A stretch of 6,625 bases of DNA from Phycisphaerales bacterium (GCA_029260415.1 JAJDDH010000229.1:1-6625); one strand, 5' to 3'; positions 1 through 5,969 are shown, numbered from the stretch's first letter. The notes: generated from the letters alone by a model not told the origin. Program-made: numbers and translations.

Positions 1-2
1 TG

Positions 3-548
3 GTCGTGCTCGAGTCGCTCGAGCACGCCAGGGCCCGCGGCGCTGCGATCTATGCCGAGCTGGTCGGGTTCGGCAACTCCTGCGACGCGGGGCACATCAC
101 GGCGCCCGACGCGGAGGGACGCGGCGCGTGCCGGTCCATGAAGCTCGCGATGGCCGACGCGGGGCTCAACCCGGAGCAGATCGGCTACGTCAACGCCCAC
201 GGCACCTCCACCTCGCTGGGCGACAGCGCCGAGGTCGCGGCGGTGCTGAGCGTCTTCGGTGACCACGCCCGCGCCTCGTCGGGCGGCTCGCTGATCATGA
301 GCTCCACCAAGTCGATGATCGGGCACTGCCTGGGCGCCTCGGGCGCGGTCGAGTCCATCGCCTGCGTGCACGCGGTGCGCGACGGGATCATCGCCCCCAC
401 CATCAACCTGGAGAACCCCGACGAGGGGTTCGACCTGGACCTGGCCCCGGGCGACGCCCGCGAGCGCCCCACCCAGTACGTAATGAACAACACCTTCGGG
501 TTCGGCGGGCACAACGTCTCGCTGATCATCGCCCGCTTCGACGACTGA
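3..548 (+). CDS. fabF: Beta-ketoacyl-ACP synthase II, C-terminal part (5' end outside window)
   Basis: This is the C-terminal 181 residues of a 3-oxoacyl-[acyl carrier protein] synthase of the FabF (KAS II) type. The enzyme condenses malonyl-ACP with a growing acyl-ACP in the cytosolic type II fatty acid synthesis cycle. The frame is already open at base 3 and reads VVLESLEHARARGA, the usual FabF stretch well inside the protein, so the gene is cut by the window edge and has no start here. Visible thiolase-fold signatures are NAHGTST (catalytic His at local residue 66), STKSMIGH (Lys 103 and catalytic His 108), the glycine-rich GASGAVES that follows, and the closing NNTFGFGGHN. The nucleophilic Cys lies outside the window. 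The His-to-His interval looks about five residues longer than I recall for E. coli FabF, through a Ser/Gly-rich loop near local residues 91-96. A hairpin follows the stop codon. Distinguishing FabF from FabB or a polyketide KS would need the missing half, but FabF is by far the likeliest. Confidence 0.95.
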   Translation, partial: VVLESLEHARARGAAIYAELVGFGNSCDAGHITAPDAEGRGACRSMKLAMADAGLNPEQIGYVNAHGTSTSLGDSAEVAAVLSVFGDHARASSGGSLIMSSTKSMIGHCLGASGAVESIACVHAVRDGIIAPTINLENPDEGFDLDLAPGDARERPTQYVMNNTFGFGGHNVSLIIARFDD

Positions 549-569
549 CCCGCGTCTGCCCGCGCAATC

Positions 570-588
570 GCCGCGCTCACAGCGTGGC
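570..588 (+). terminator. GC-rich hairpin after fabF, possible transcript end
   Basis: Starting 21 nt beyond the fabF stop, the arms GCCGCGCT (570-577) and AGCGTGGC (581-588) pair over 8 bp, including one G-U pair, around a 3-nt CAC loop. No U-rich tract follows, so this is not a classic intrinsic terminator. It may stabilise the 3' end of the mRNA or assist termination. Stems of this size arise by chance in GC-rich DNA, so the call is tentative. Confidence 0.35.
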
Positions 589-698
589 TCGCCCGCGGTC
601 TCAGTCGCCCCGCATGCCCCCCGCCCGTGGCACGCGGGTTGCGGACATCCGTCCGGCGAGCGTGCGCGCGGGTCAAGCCCGGCGCCCCCCCGCCCGAT

Positions 699-706
699 GG
701 AGGTGG
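699..706 (+). promoter_or_regulatory. Ribosome binding site that fixes the fliN start
   Basis: GGAGGTGG ends one base before the ATG at 708, with the GGAGG core about 4 nt from it. It is the strongest Shine-Dalgarno sequence in the window. It argues against the upstream in-frame ATG at 627, whose extra 27 residues are Arg/Pro/Gly-rich and unlike any FliN sequence. Confidence 0.8.
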
Positions 707-707
707 T

Positions 708-1061
708 ATGGCGTCCCAGATCGAATCATTCTCCAGCCTTGAGGTCCCGATCATCGTCCGCCTGGGCGAGCGCGAGATGCACGTGCGGGAGGTGCTCAAG
801 CTCGTGCCCGGCTCGATCATCGAGCTGCCCAAGAACGCGGACGAGGAGCTGGACCTAATGGTCAACAACCGCCAGATCGGGAGCGGGACCGCCGTAAAGA
901 TCGGGGAGAACTTCGGGATCCGCATCAGCTATGTCGGGCCCGATATCGAGCGCGCGAGAGCCGCGACGCACGCGGTCGAGGACGAAGAGAGCGGCGAGAG
1001 CGGCGTCTCCGCCAGCGACCCGAGCATCGAGGAACTAACCAACCAGCTGATGGCGGGCTGA
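708..1061 (+). CDS. fliN: FliN-like flagellar motor switch / SpoA-domain protein
   Basis: A 117-residue protein consisting mainly of one SpoA (FliM/FliN C-terminal, type III secretion C-ring) domain at about residues 9-76. Recognisable elements are LEVPIIVRLGE, the helix-strand MHVREVLKLVPGSIIEL, the hydrophobic LDLMVNNRQIGSG and the closing VKIGENFGIRISYVG, all in the order found in FliN. FliN forms the base of the flagellar C-ring, where it takes part in switching and in docking export cargo. Here almost nothing precedes the domain, whereas many FliN proteins carry an N-terminal region of several tens of residues. Instead there is a C-terminal tail of about 40 residues with an acidic, Ser-rich stretch (EDEESGES, 91-98) and a terminal helix-like IEELTNQLMAG. 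No other flagellar gene is in the window, so a role in motility rather than another SpoA-type complex is inferred from the family. It stands alone on its strand, 159 bp after fabF. Confidence 0.85.
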   Translation: MASQIESFSSLEVPIIVRLGEREMHVREVLKLVPGSIIELPKNADEELDLMVNNRQIGSGTAVKIGENFGIRISYVGPDIERARAATHAVEDEESGESGVSASDPSIEELTNQLMAG

Positions 1062-1067
1062 GCGCGG

Positions 1068-1316
1068 CTAGTCGTCCACGGACTGTGGACCAGCCTGCTT
1101 GGTCTGATCCAGATCCTCTCCGCCCGCGTCAACCGGCTCGACAGAGCCACCTGCGGCCTCGAAGCGTTCGTTCATCTCCTGGGCCTTGGTCGCCGCGGCC
1201 GAATCGTTCGACTCGGATGATCCGGCGGAAGTGAATCGCCACACGCCGATCGCGCCCAGCGCGACGACCACAACGCCAAGCACCGCGAGGCGGCGGGTGT
1301 TCTCAGATTTGCTCAT
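1068..1316 (-). CDS. Small single-pass membrane protein of unknown function
   Basis: An 82-residue protein I do not recognise. It starts MSKSENTRR, followed by a hydrophobic segment at residues 10-26 (LAVLGVVVVALGAIGVW), then a polar tail rich in Ser, Ala, Glu, Asp and Gly. The two arginines before the segment suggest the N-terminus is inside and the roughly 55-residue acidic tail outside, as a membrane anchor or an uncleaved signal. A good ribosome binding site (AAGGA at 1323-1327, 6 nt before the ATG) supports translation. The gene begins 41 bp after the pseudopilin stop on the same strand, so the two probably share an mRNA, and a role as an accessory or anchor for the pseudopilin is a reasonable guess only. 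Its stop lies 6 bp from the fliN stop, tail to tail. Plain codon-level chance cannot be fully excluded for so short an ORF, but the RBS, membrane segment and tight fit make it likely real. Confidence 0.7.
   Translation of the reverse strand: MSKSENTRRLAVLGVVVVALGAIGVWRFTSAGSSESNDSAAATKAQEMNERFEAAGGSVEPVDAGGEDLDQTKQAGPQSVDD
1074..1090. terminator. Hairpin at the fliN / small membrane protein junction
   Basis: GTCCAC (1074-1079) and GTGGAC (1085-1090) form a 6-bp perfect stem with a 5-nt loop. A second, mutually exclusive stem, GACCA (1088-1092) with TGGTC (1100-1104), overlaps it. The first hairpin begins 13 nt past the fliN stop and lies inside the last codons of the opposing gene. No U tract is present on either side. 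It could mark the 3' end of the fliN transcript, but the support is weak. Confidence 0.25.
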
Positions 1317-1357
1317 GCCCGATCCTTGGGTGTCGCCTCGCGGAGCGCGAGTGCTGG

Positions 1358-2296
1358 TCAGTTGTTGAAGTCTCGCCCGTTGAGGCCGTTGCGTGTCCGC
1401 CAGAGGTACGCGGGCTGGGTGTAGTCCCAGAAGAAGCCCTCGCGCTGCCCGTAGGCCTGGCGGTTGCTCATCACGACCTCACCCGGGTTCCAGAGCCCCG
1501 AGGGGAAACCGAGCCCGGTGTAGTCGGCCTGGAAGTTGATGCTGTCCGGATCGGTGTCCGAGATCACCTCGTCGATGTTGACGGTGCGGACCGAGTTGTC
1601 GATCAGCGAGGCCTGGGGGCGTGAGCCGGGCGCGTTCCACTGGAACTTGTCCTTGCTCTGGTAGTCCTTGTTCTCGAAGAGCAGCACCTTCATGCCCGGG
1701 AAGCGGACGTCCTGGAGTTTGTTGCGTTTGAAGTAGAACCCGTTGTCGCGCCGCGCCGGGAGCACGCCCACCTCGGCGAACCTCGCAGGATCCTGCCAGA
1801 ACACGGGCGGGTACCAGTACGAGGTCGGGAAGATCCAGTTGATGTTGCTCTGGGCGTTGGCGTCGTTGTTCTCCGCCAGCCAGTTCTGCAGCGCCTTGTC
1901 GCCCGGGGCGACGATGGTCTCCATGCGGGAGCTCGAGACGTCTTCCGCGTAGAGCATGTGCGCGAGCCAGTGAAACCCATAGGTCTCGGACTGCTGGGCG
2001 CCCGACTCGTAGTTCCAGCCCACGTTGCACTCACGCCCGGGCAGCCAGTTCCAGGCTCGAACGACGTTGCACCCGGACCTTGAGAACGGATTGACGAACT
2101 CGTCCTCGTTGTCGTTCCAGTAGTAGGCCTGGAGGGTGGTGTTCGAGCGGATGTTGGCGGCGCTCTTGACACGCTGCGCCTGGATCCGGGCGCTGCCCAG
2201 CGCGGGCAGAAGAATGCCGATCAGCAGCGCGATGATCGCGATGACCACCAGCAACTCGATCAGCGTGAACGCGCGACTGCCGCGTCGGCTTGCCAT
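1358..2296 (-). CDS. Pseudopilin-like protein with prepilin N-terminal methylation motif
   Basis: A 312-residue protein with a type IV prepilin / type II secretion pseudopilin leader. The short basic leader MASRRGSRA is followed by FTLIELLVVIAIIALLIG and LLPALGSA. Prepilin peptidase would cut between Ala9 and Phe10, leaving Glu at position 5 of the mature chain (E14), the residue needed for assembly. Ala rather than Gly at -1 is tolerated. After the hydrophobic helix (10-32) comes a large periplasmic or surface domain rich in Trp, Tyr, Phe and Asn, with only two cysteines (76 and 90), which could form a disulfide. The LIDNSVRTVNIDEV segment (231-244) resembles the place where planctomycete pseudopilins carry the DG of an H-X9-DG motif; here it reads DN and the His is not obvious. 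The start at 2296 is chosen because AAAGGTG (2302-2308) sits 7 nt upstream and the leader is then normal in length. A start at 2452 would add 52 atypical residues. The substrate or complex is unknown; it probably leads an operon with the 82-aa gene. Confidence 0.88.
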   Translation of the reverse strand: MASRRGSRAFTLIELLVVIAIIALLIGILLPALGSARIQAQRVKSAANIRSNTTLQAYYWNDNEDEFVNPFSRSGCNVVRAWNWLPGRECNVGWNYESGAQQSETYGFHWLAHMLYAEDVSSSRMETIVAPGDKALQNWLAENNDANAQSNINWIFPTSYWYPPVFWQDPARFAEVGVLPARRDNGFYFKRNKLQDVRFPGMKVLLFENKDYQSKDKFQWNAPGSRPQASLIDNSVRTVNIDEVISDTDPDSINFQADYTGLGFPSGLWNPGEVVMSNRQAYGQREGFFWDYTQPAYLWRTRNGLNGRDFNN

Positions 2297-2369
2297 CAGC
2301 ACACCTTTCGTCAGAGCAACGAGACCAGCGAGAAGGAACAGATTCCCCGGGTGAAGACCCTCGAACGAG

Positions 2370-2397
2370 AGTCTAACCCCTTGGAATCGATCCGCAA
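2370..2397 (-). promoter_or_regulatory. Possible promoter of the pseudopilin gene
   Basis: Reading the minus strand, TTGCGG (2397-2392) and TAGACT (2375-2370) are separated by 16 bp and resemble weak -35 and -10 elements. The implied start of transcription would leave a leader of roughly 65 nt before the ATG at 2296. Both boxes deviate from the consensus, and promoter rules are poorly known in this group, so this is a candidate only. Confidence 0.25.
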
Positions 2398-2424
2398 CAA
2401 AGGGCGAACGGGTCCACGGATTTG

Positions 2425-2479
2425 GCTCGGATTGCGGGTTATGCGGGCTCATTTCCGCCCAGGATTCCCGGATCCGAGC
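2425..2479. repeat. Long inverted repeat with nested stem in the divergent spacer
   Basis: The outer arms GCTCGGAT (2425-2432) and ATCCGAGC (2472-2479) are perfect reverse complements. The pairing continues inward through a T-G wobble, a single bulged G and a further CGGG/CCCG block (2435-2438 with 2467-2470). Inside the loop, GGGC (2445-2448) can pair with GCCC (2457-2460). It lies about 90-140 bp upstream of the GH15 start and in front of the divergent pseudopilin gene. It may be a structured leader RNA or a regulator site; the sequence alone does not decide. Confidence 0.45.
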
Positions 2480-2503
2480 GTCTCGTCACCGACGTTTGGC
2501 CGA

Positions 2504-2527
2504 TATCCTTCTACCTCGCGGCCGCGA
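2504..2527 (+). promoter_or_regulatory. Possible -10 box and adjacent palindrome upstream of the GH15 gene
   Basis: TATCCT (2504-2509) matches four of six bases of a -10 element, but no good -35 is seen 16-18 bp upstream. Just past it, TCGCGGCCGCGA (2516-2527) is a perfect 12-bp palindrome placed where a repressor could overlap the transcription start. It ends 39 bp before the GH15 ATG. Self-complementary GC-rich 12-mers are not rare in such DNA, so the operator reading is speculative. Confidence 0.25.
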
Positions 2528-2566
2528 ATGCCGCACATTTTCCGAACACGCTCGCAAGGACTGCGC

Positions 2567-4561
2567 ATGCCCCGCGATATCCCCGTCGGCAACGGCGACC
2601 TGCTGATCACTTTCGACCACCTCTACCGGGTGCGCGATCTCTATTTCCCGCGTGTGGGCAAGCACAACCACACCGCCGGGCACGTCCAGCGGTTCGGCGT
2701 CTGGGCCGACGGGCAGTTCGCGTGGATCGAGGACGAGGGCTGGGAGCGTGAGCTCCGCTACAAGGCCGACACGCTGGTGACGGACGTGCGTCTGGTGCAC
2801 GAGGGACTGGGCCTGGAGATCACGTGCCACGACGCGGTGGACTTCCACGAGCCCGTGTTCTTCCGCCAGATGGCCGTCCGCGACCTTCGGAACAAGACGC
2901 GCGACGTGCGCCTGTTCTTCCACACGGACCTGTCAATCAACGGCAGCTCGGTTGGCGACACCGCCAACTACGACCCGACGACGCACGCCGTGGTGATGTA
3001 CAAGGACGACGCGTACTTCCTGATCAACGCGTGCGACAAGCAGAAGTGCGGGATCGACCACTGGGCGATCGGCGCCAAGCGTGTCGGGGGCGCGGAGGGC
3101 ACGTGGCGCGACGCCGAGGACGGGCAGCTGGGTCGCAACGCGATCAGCCAGGGCTCGGTGGACTCGACCGTGGGCTTCAACCTGCAGGTCCCGCCCGGGG
3201 GCGAGGCGACGGTGACCTCGTGGATCGCGTGCGGGCACTCGTACGACGACGTGAAGAAGCTCAACGACCGGATCTGGACCAAGGGCGCCGACAAGATGCT
3301 GGGGCGGACCGAGGCGTACTGGCGCCTGTGGTGCCGCAAGGAGCCGGTCGACACCGCCCCCCTGCCCGAGCCCGTCCGCGACCTGTACTACCGCTCGCAG
3401 CTGATCCTGCGGACGCAGATCGACAACGGGGGCGCGATCATCGCGGCCAACGACTCGGATATCACGCACTTCGCGGGCGATCACTACTCGTACTGCTGGA
3501 TGCGTGACGGGGCGTTGGTGGCGCACGCGCTGATCGCCGCGGGCCAGAGCGAGCTGTCGCGCTCGTTCTTCCGCTTCGCGTCGGACTGCATCGAGGACAA
3601 CGGCTACTTCCTGCACAAGTACACCCCCGACGGGCGTCTGGCCAGCAGCTGGCACCCCTGGATGCTCGAGGGCAAGAAGATCCTGCCGATCCAGCAGGAC
3701 GAGACGGCGCTGGTCCTGTGGGCGTTGCGCCGCCACTTCGAGAAGTTCCGCGACGTGGAGTTCATCAAGCCGCTGTACTCGCGCCTGATCGCGTGGCCCG
3801 CGGAGTGGATGCTCGAGTACCGCGATCATAACGGGCTGCCCCAGCCCTCGTGGGATCTGTGGGAGGAGCGCCGCGGCGTGCACCTGTTCACCTGCGCGTC
3901 CACCATCGGGGCGCTGAACGCCGCGAGCGAGTTCGCCGAGGACTTTGGCGAGCCCGAGCGAGCCGTCGCGTTCCGCGAGGGCGCCGAGCGGATGCGGGGC
4001 GCGGTGCGCCGCCACCTGTGGCACCCGGAGCGCAAGTGCTTCGCGCGGATGGCCGTCCCGCTCGAGGACGGGACCTACCGCCTGGACATGACGCGCGACA
4101 GCGCGAACTTCGCCCTCTTCGCGATCGCGGGCTTCGAGCTCGACGACCCGATGATGGAGGCCGAGATGCAGTCGATGCGCGAGCGTCTGAGCGTCAAGAC
4201 CGACGTGGGCGGGTTCGCCCGCTACGAGCGCGACTACTACCACCAGGTCGAGTCGGAGAAGGTCGAGGACGTGCCGGGCAACCCGTGGGTCATCTGCACG
4301 CTGTGGCAGGCGATGTACGACATCGCCAAGGCGACGAGCGTGGACGAGCTCAAGGTGGCGCTCACGCCGCTGAACTGGGCCGTGGACCGGGCGCACGACT
4401 CGGGCGTGATGGCCGAGCAGTACCACCCGTACACGGGCGACCCGATCTCGGTGTCGCCGCTGACGTGGTCGCACTCGACGTTCGTCGTCACGTGCCTGCA
4501 GTACCTGGCCAAGCTCGAGCAGCTGACCAAGTCGCCCGCGGGGACGCAGGCGGCGATCTGA
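2567..4561 (+). CDS. GH15 family glucoamylase-like glycoside hydrolase
   Basis: A 664-residue intracellular glycoside hydrolase of family 15 (glucoamylase, glucodextranase and GH15 trehalase relatives), an inverting exo-enzyme releasing glucose from alpha-glucans or related sugars. Residues 1-265 form the beta-rich N-terminal domain typical of bacterial and archaeal members, opening with PVGNGDLLITFDHLYRVRDLYFPRVG. The (alpha/alpha)6 catalytic domain follows: HYSYCWMRDG (306-315), LPIQQDETALVLWAL (373-387), PSWDLWEERRG (427-437) with Glu433 as the expected general acid, and VMAEQYHPYTGDP (614-626) with Glu617 as the expected general base, then PLTWSHS. Both catalytic glutamates are present and length is normal, so the enzyme should be active. 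There is no signal peptide, which points to cytosolic turnover of stored or imported glucan or trehalose; the exact substrate cannot be read from the sequence. The start at 2567 has AAGGA (2556-2560) 6 nt upstream and matches the family N-terminus; an in-frame ATG at 2351 would add 72 unrelated residues overlapping the divergent promoter region. It is a single-gene unit, tail-to-tail with the 89-aa gene. Confidence 0.93.
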   Translation: MPRDIPVGNGDLLITFDHLYRVRDLYFPRVGKHNHTAGHVQRFGVWADGQFAWIEDEGWERELRYKADTLVTDVRLVHEGLGLEITCHDAVDFHEPVFFRQMAVRDLRNKTRDVRLFFHTDLSINGSSVGDTANYDPTTHAVVMYKDDAYFLINACDKQKCGIDHWAIGAKRVGGAEGTWRDAEDGQLGRNAISQGSVDSTVGFNLQVPPGGEATVTSWIACGHSYDDVKKLNDRIWTKGADKMLGRTEAYWRLWCRKEPVDTAPLPEPVRDLYYRSQLILRTQIDNGGAIIAANDSDITHFAGDHYSYCWMRDGALVAHALIAAGQSELSRSFFRFASDCIEDNGYFLHKYTPDGRLASSWHPWMLEGKKILPIQQDETALVLWALRRHFEKFRDVEFIKPLYSRLIAWPAEWMLEYRDHNGLPQPSWDLWEERRGVHLFTCASTIGALNAASEFAEDFGEPERAVAFREGAERMRGAVRRHLWHPERKCFARMAVPLEDGTYRLDMTRDSANFALFAIAGFELDDPMMEAEMQSMRERLSVKTDVGGFARYERDYYHQVESEKVEDVPGNPWVICTLWQAMYDIAKATSVDELKVALTPLNWAVDRAHDSGVMAEQYHPYTGDPISVSPLTWSHSTFVVTCLQYLAKLEQLTKSPAGTQAAI

Positions 4562-4564
4562 GCC

Positions 4565-4834
4565 TTACTTGGACGCCTCGCCCGCGAGGCGCCCCAGACC
4601 CTCCAGGTCGCGGTCCTTGAGGACCTGCGCGATCCTAGACTTGTTGAGCCCGCTCTTGGCCAACGCCTTCTCGGCGCGGGTCCAGAGCTGGTTGGTCTTC
4701 TTCTCGTTGCCCGCAGCAAGGAAGAGCTCGGTCACGATCTCGCCCAGGCGCTGGGCGACGATGGTGTCCTGGTTGTCGTAGTAGCGGTCGATGATCTTCC
4801 GCTGGGTCTTTGAGTAATCCTGTCCGCCGGCCAT
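4565..4834 (-). CDS. Small conserved-looking helical protein of unknown function, coupled to purM
   Basis: An 89-residue soluble protein I cannot assign. It reads as almost entirely helical and charged: SKTQRKIIDRYYDN (8-21), then the amphipathic IVAQRLGEIVTELFLAAG (25-42), EKKTNQLWTRAEKALAKSG (44-62) and KSRIAQVLKDRDLEGLGRLA (65-84). It has no signal peptide, membrane segment or cysteine. The ATG lies 2 bp after the purM stop, and its ribosome binding site GAGG (4840-4843) is formed by the last codons and stop of purM, so translation is very likely coupled to PurM. The balanced composition and tight packing argue for a real gene. My impression is that similar short proteins occur in planctomycetes, but that is recollection, not a search. 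The regular helices and basic patches would suit a small nucleic-acid- or protein-binding adaptor; this is a guess. Confidence 0.8.
   Translation of the reverse strand: MAGGQDYSKTQRKIIDRYYDNQDTIVAQRLGEIVTELFLAAGNEKKTNQLWTRAEKALAKSGLNKSRIAQVLKDRDLEGLGRLAGEASK
4574..4591. terminator. Perfect hairpin at the GH15 / 89-aa gene junction
   Basis: CGCCTCG (4574-4580) and CGAGGCG (4585-4591) pair perfectly over 7 bp with a 4-nt CCCG loop. The hairpin starts 13 nt after the GH15 stop and falls within the final codons of the opposing 89-aa gene. It could act on either transcript because it is symmetric, but no U tract follows on either strand. With only 3 bp between the two stop codons, any terminator must overlap coding sequence, which makes this the natural candidate. 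Confidence 0.35.
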
Positions 4835-4836
4835 CG

Positions 4837-5955
4837 CTACCTCGTCCCCTTCAGGCGCACCCGCCCCTTGCCATTGGTGATCTTGCCCAATCGGTAGACG
4901 CGCTCGCCCAGCTTCTCGAGGCGTTTGGCGATCGAGTCAGCGAATGTCGGGCGGACAATCAGGCAGTAGCCCACGCCCATGTTGAACACCCGGTCCATCT
5001 CCTCATCGCTCACGCCCCCGTGCGCTTGCAGGAACGGGAAGATCGGGGGCACGTCCCACGTGTTCGCGTTGATGACCGCGTCCACGTGCCCGGGCAGGGC
5101 CCGCTGGAGGTTGCCCGCCAGCCCGCCCCCGGTGATGTGGGCCATGCCCGTGACCACCTTCTTGACCTTGTACGCGCGGAGCACGCGGACGATCGAGCGG
5201 GTGTAGATCCGCGTGGGCGTGAGCAGGACCTCGCCCAGGGTCTTTGCTGTCCCGTTGTCACCGCTGATCTCGGGGTAGACCGTGCGCAGGTCGAGCCCCG
5301 CGTGGTCCACGATCTTGCGCACGAGGCTGAACCCGTTGGAGTGGACGCCGGCGGACGCCAGGCCCAGGACAACATCGCCCGGCTCGACGCGCGTCGGGTC
5401 GGTGGCGCGCTTGAGCTCCACGACGCCCACGGAAAATCCCGCCAAATCGAAATCGCCCGGCTTGTACAGGTCGTTCATCTCAGCGGTCTCGCCCCCGATG
5501 AGCGCCGCGCCCGCGATCTCGCAGCCCTGCACGATGCCCTTCATCAGCTCGCCCAGCACCGCCTGGTCTACCTTGTTGACCCCGATGTAATCGAGAAACA
5601 GCAGCGGCTCAGCGGACTCGACGACCAGATCGTTGACGCACATGGCCACCAGGTCGATGCCCAGGGTGTCGTACTGCTTGAGTTCGATCCCGAGGTGGAC
5701 CTTGGTGCCCACGCCGTCGGTGCACGAGACCAGGACGGGGTCCTTGTAGTTGTGCTTGAAGAGGCTCTCGTTGTAGTCGAGTCGGACAAGGCCCGCGAAG
5801 CCCCCCGGGCGGTCCAGGACGCGGGGCCCGAAGGTGCGGCGCATGCCCGCCTGGATGGAGCCGGCGAACCGGTCCCCGGCCTCGATGTCCACGCCGGACT
5901 GGGCGTAGGTCAGGCCGGCGGGTCGGTCCTTCTTGCCGCGTGCGGATTCGCCCAT
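4837..5955 (-). CDS. purM: Phosphoribosylformylglycinamidine cyclo-ligase (AIR synthetase)
   Basis: A 372-residue PurM, which catalyses the fifth step of de novo purine synthesis: FGAM plus ATP gives aminoimidazole ribonucleotide, ADP and phosphate, in the cytosol. The N-terminal LTYAQSGVDIEAGDR (15-29) is the standard PurM opening. Then follow the nucleotide/phosphate-binding CTDGVGTKVHLG (78-89), the MCVNDLVV region (105-112), GGETAEM (154-160), VLGLASAGVHSNGFSLVR (196-213), MAHITGGGLAGNL (271-283) and the closing FNMGVGYCL (324-332). The residue after GGETAEM is Asn where Pro is common; I would not expect this to abolish function. The length is close to the family norm with about 14 extra basic N-terminal residues. 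The start at 5955 is the ATG nearest the conserved opening; further upstream ATGs overlap metK. No Shine-Dalgarno sequence precedes it. The gene heads a two-gene unit with the 89-aa gene and is divergent from metK. Confidence 0.97.
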   Translation of the reverse strand: MGESARGKKDRPAGLTYAQSGVDIEAGDRFAGSIQAGMRRTFGPRVLDRPGGFAGLVRLDYNESLFKHNYKDPVLVSCTDGVGTKVHLGIELKQYDTLGIDLVAMCVNDLVVESAEPLLFLDYIGVNKVDQAVLGELMKGIVQGCEIAGAALIGGETAEMNDLYKPGDFDLAGFSVGVVELKRATDPTRVEPGDVVLGLASAGVHSNGFSLVRKIVDHAGLDLRTVYPEISGDNGTAKTLGEVLLTPTRIYTRSIVRVLRAYKVKKVVTGMAHITGGGLAGNLQRALPGHVDAVINANTWDVPPIFPFLQAHGGVSDEEMDRVFNMGVGYCLIVRPTFADSIAKRLEKLGERVYRLGKITNGKGRVRLKGTR

Positions 5956-5961
5956 GGGCAG

Positions 5962-5967
5962 AGGATA
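5962..5967 (-). promoter_or_regulatory. Possible -10 element giving a leaderless purM mRNA
   Basis: On the minus strand TATCCT is followed by only CTGCCC and then the purM ATG. If it is the -10 box, transcription would start at or next to the ATG, which fits the lack of a ribosome binding site. No -35-like sequence is seen at 16-18 bp; that stretch is almost pure G and C. Confidence 0.35.
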
Positions 5968-5969
5968 CC

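Noticed and set aside
673..700. Sigma-28-like flagellar promoter (TCAA, 16 bp, CCCGATGG) just before fliN
   Set aside because: The match is partial and transcription would start at or beyond the ribosome binding site, making that strong site useless. Probably chance.
627..707. N-terminal extension of the fliN-like protein from an upstream ATG
   Set aside because: The extra 27 residues are Arg/Pro/Gly-rich, and the strong GGAGGTGG site points to the ATG at 708.
185..925. Minus-strand frame of 246 codons across fabF and fliN
   Set aside because: It overlaps two recognised genes and their spacer, and has no motif or ribosome binding site support.
2297..2452. N-terminal extension of the pseudopilin by 52 residues
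   Set aside because: It would push the prepilin leader far inside the protein, and a good ribosome binding site precedes the ATG at 2296.
2933..4474. Long minus-strand open frame of about 513 codons opposite the GH15 gene
   Set aside because: It is extremely rich in Arg, Val and Ala with no family motif, and mirrors GC-rich codons of a strongly supported plus-strand gene. It is an antisense shadow.
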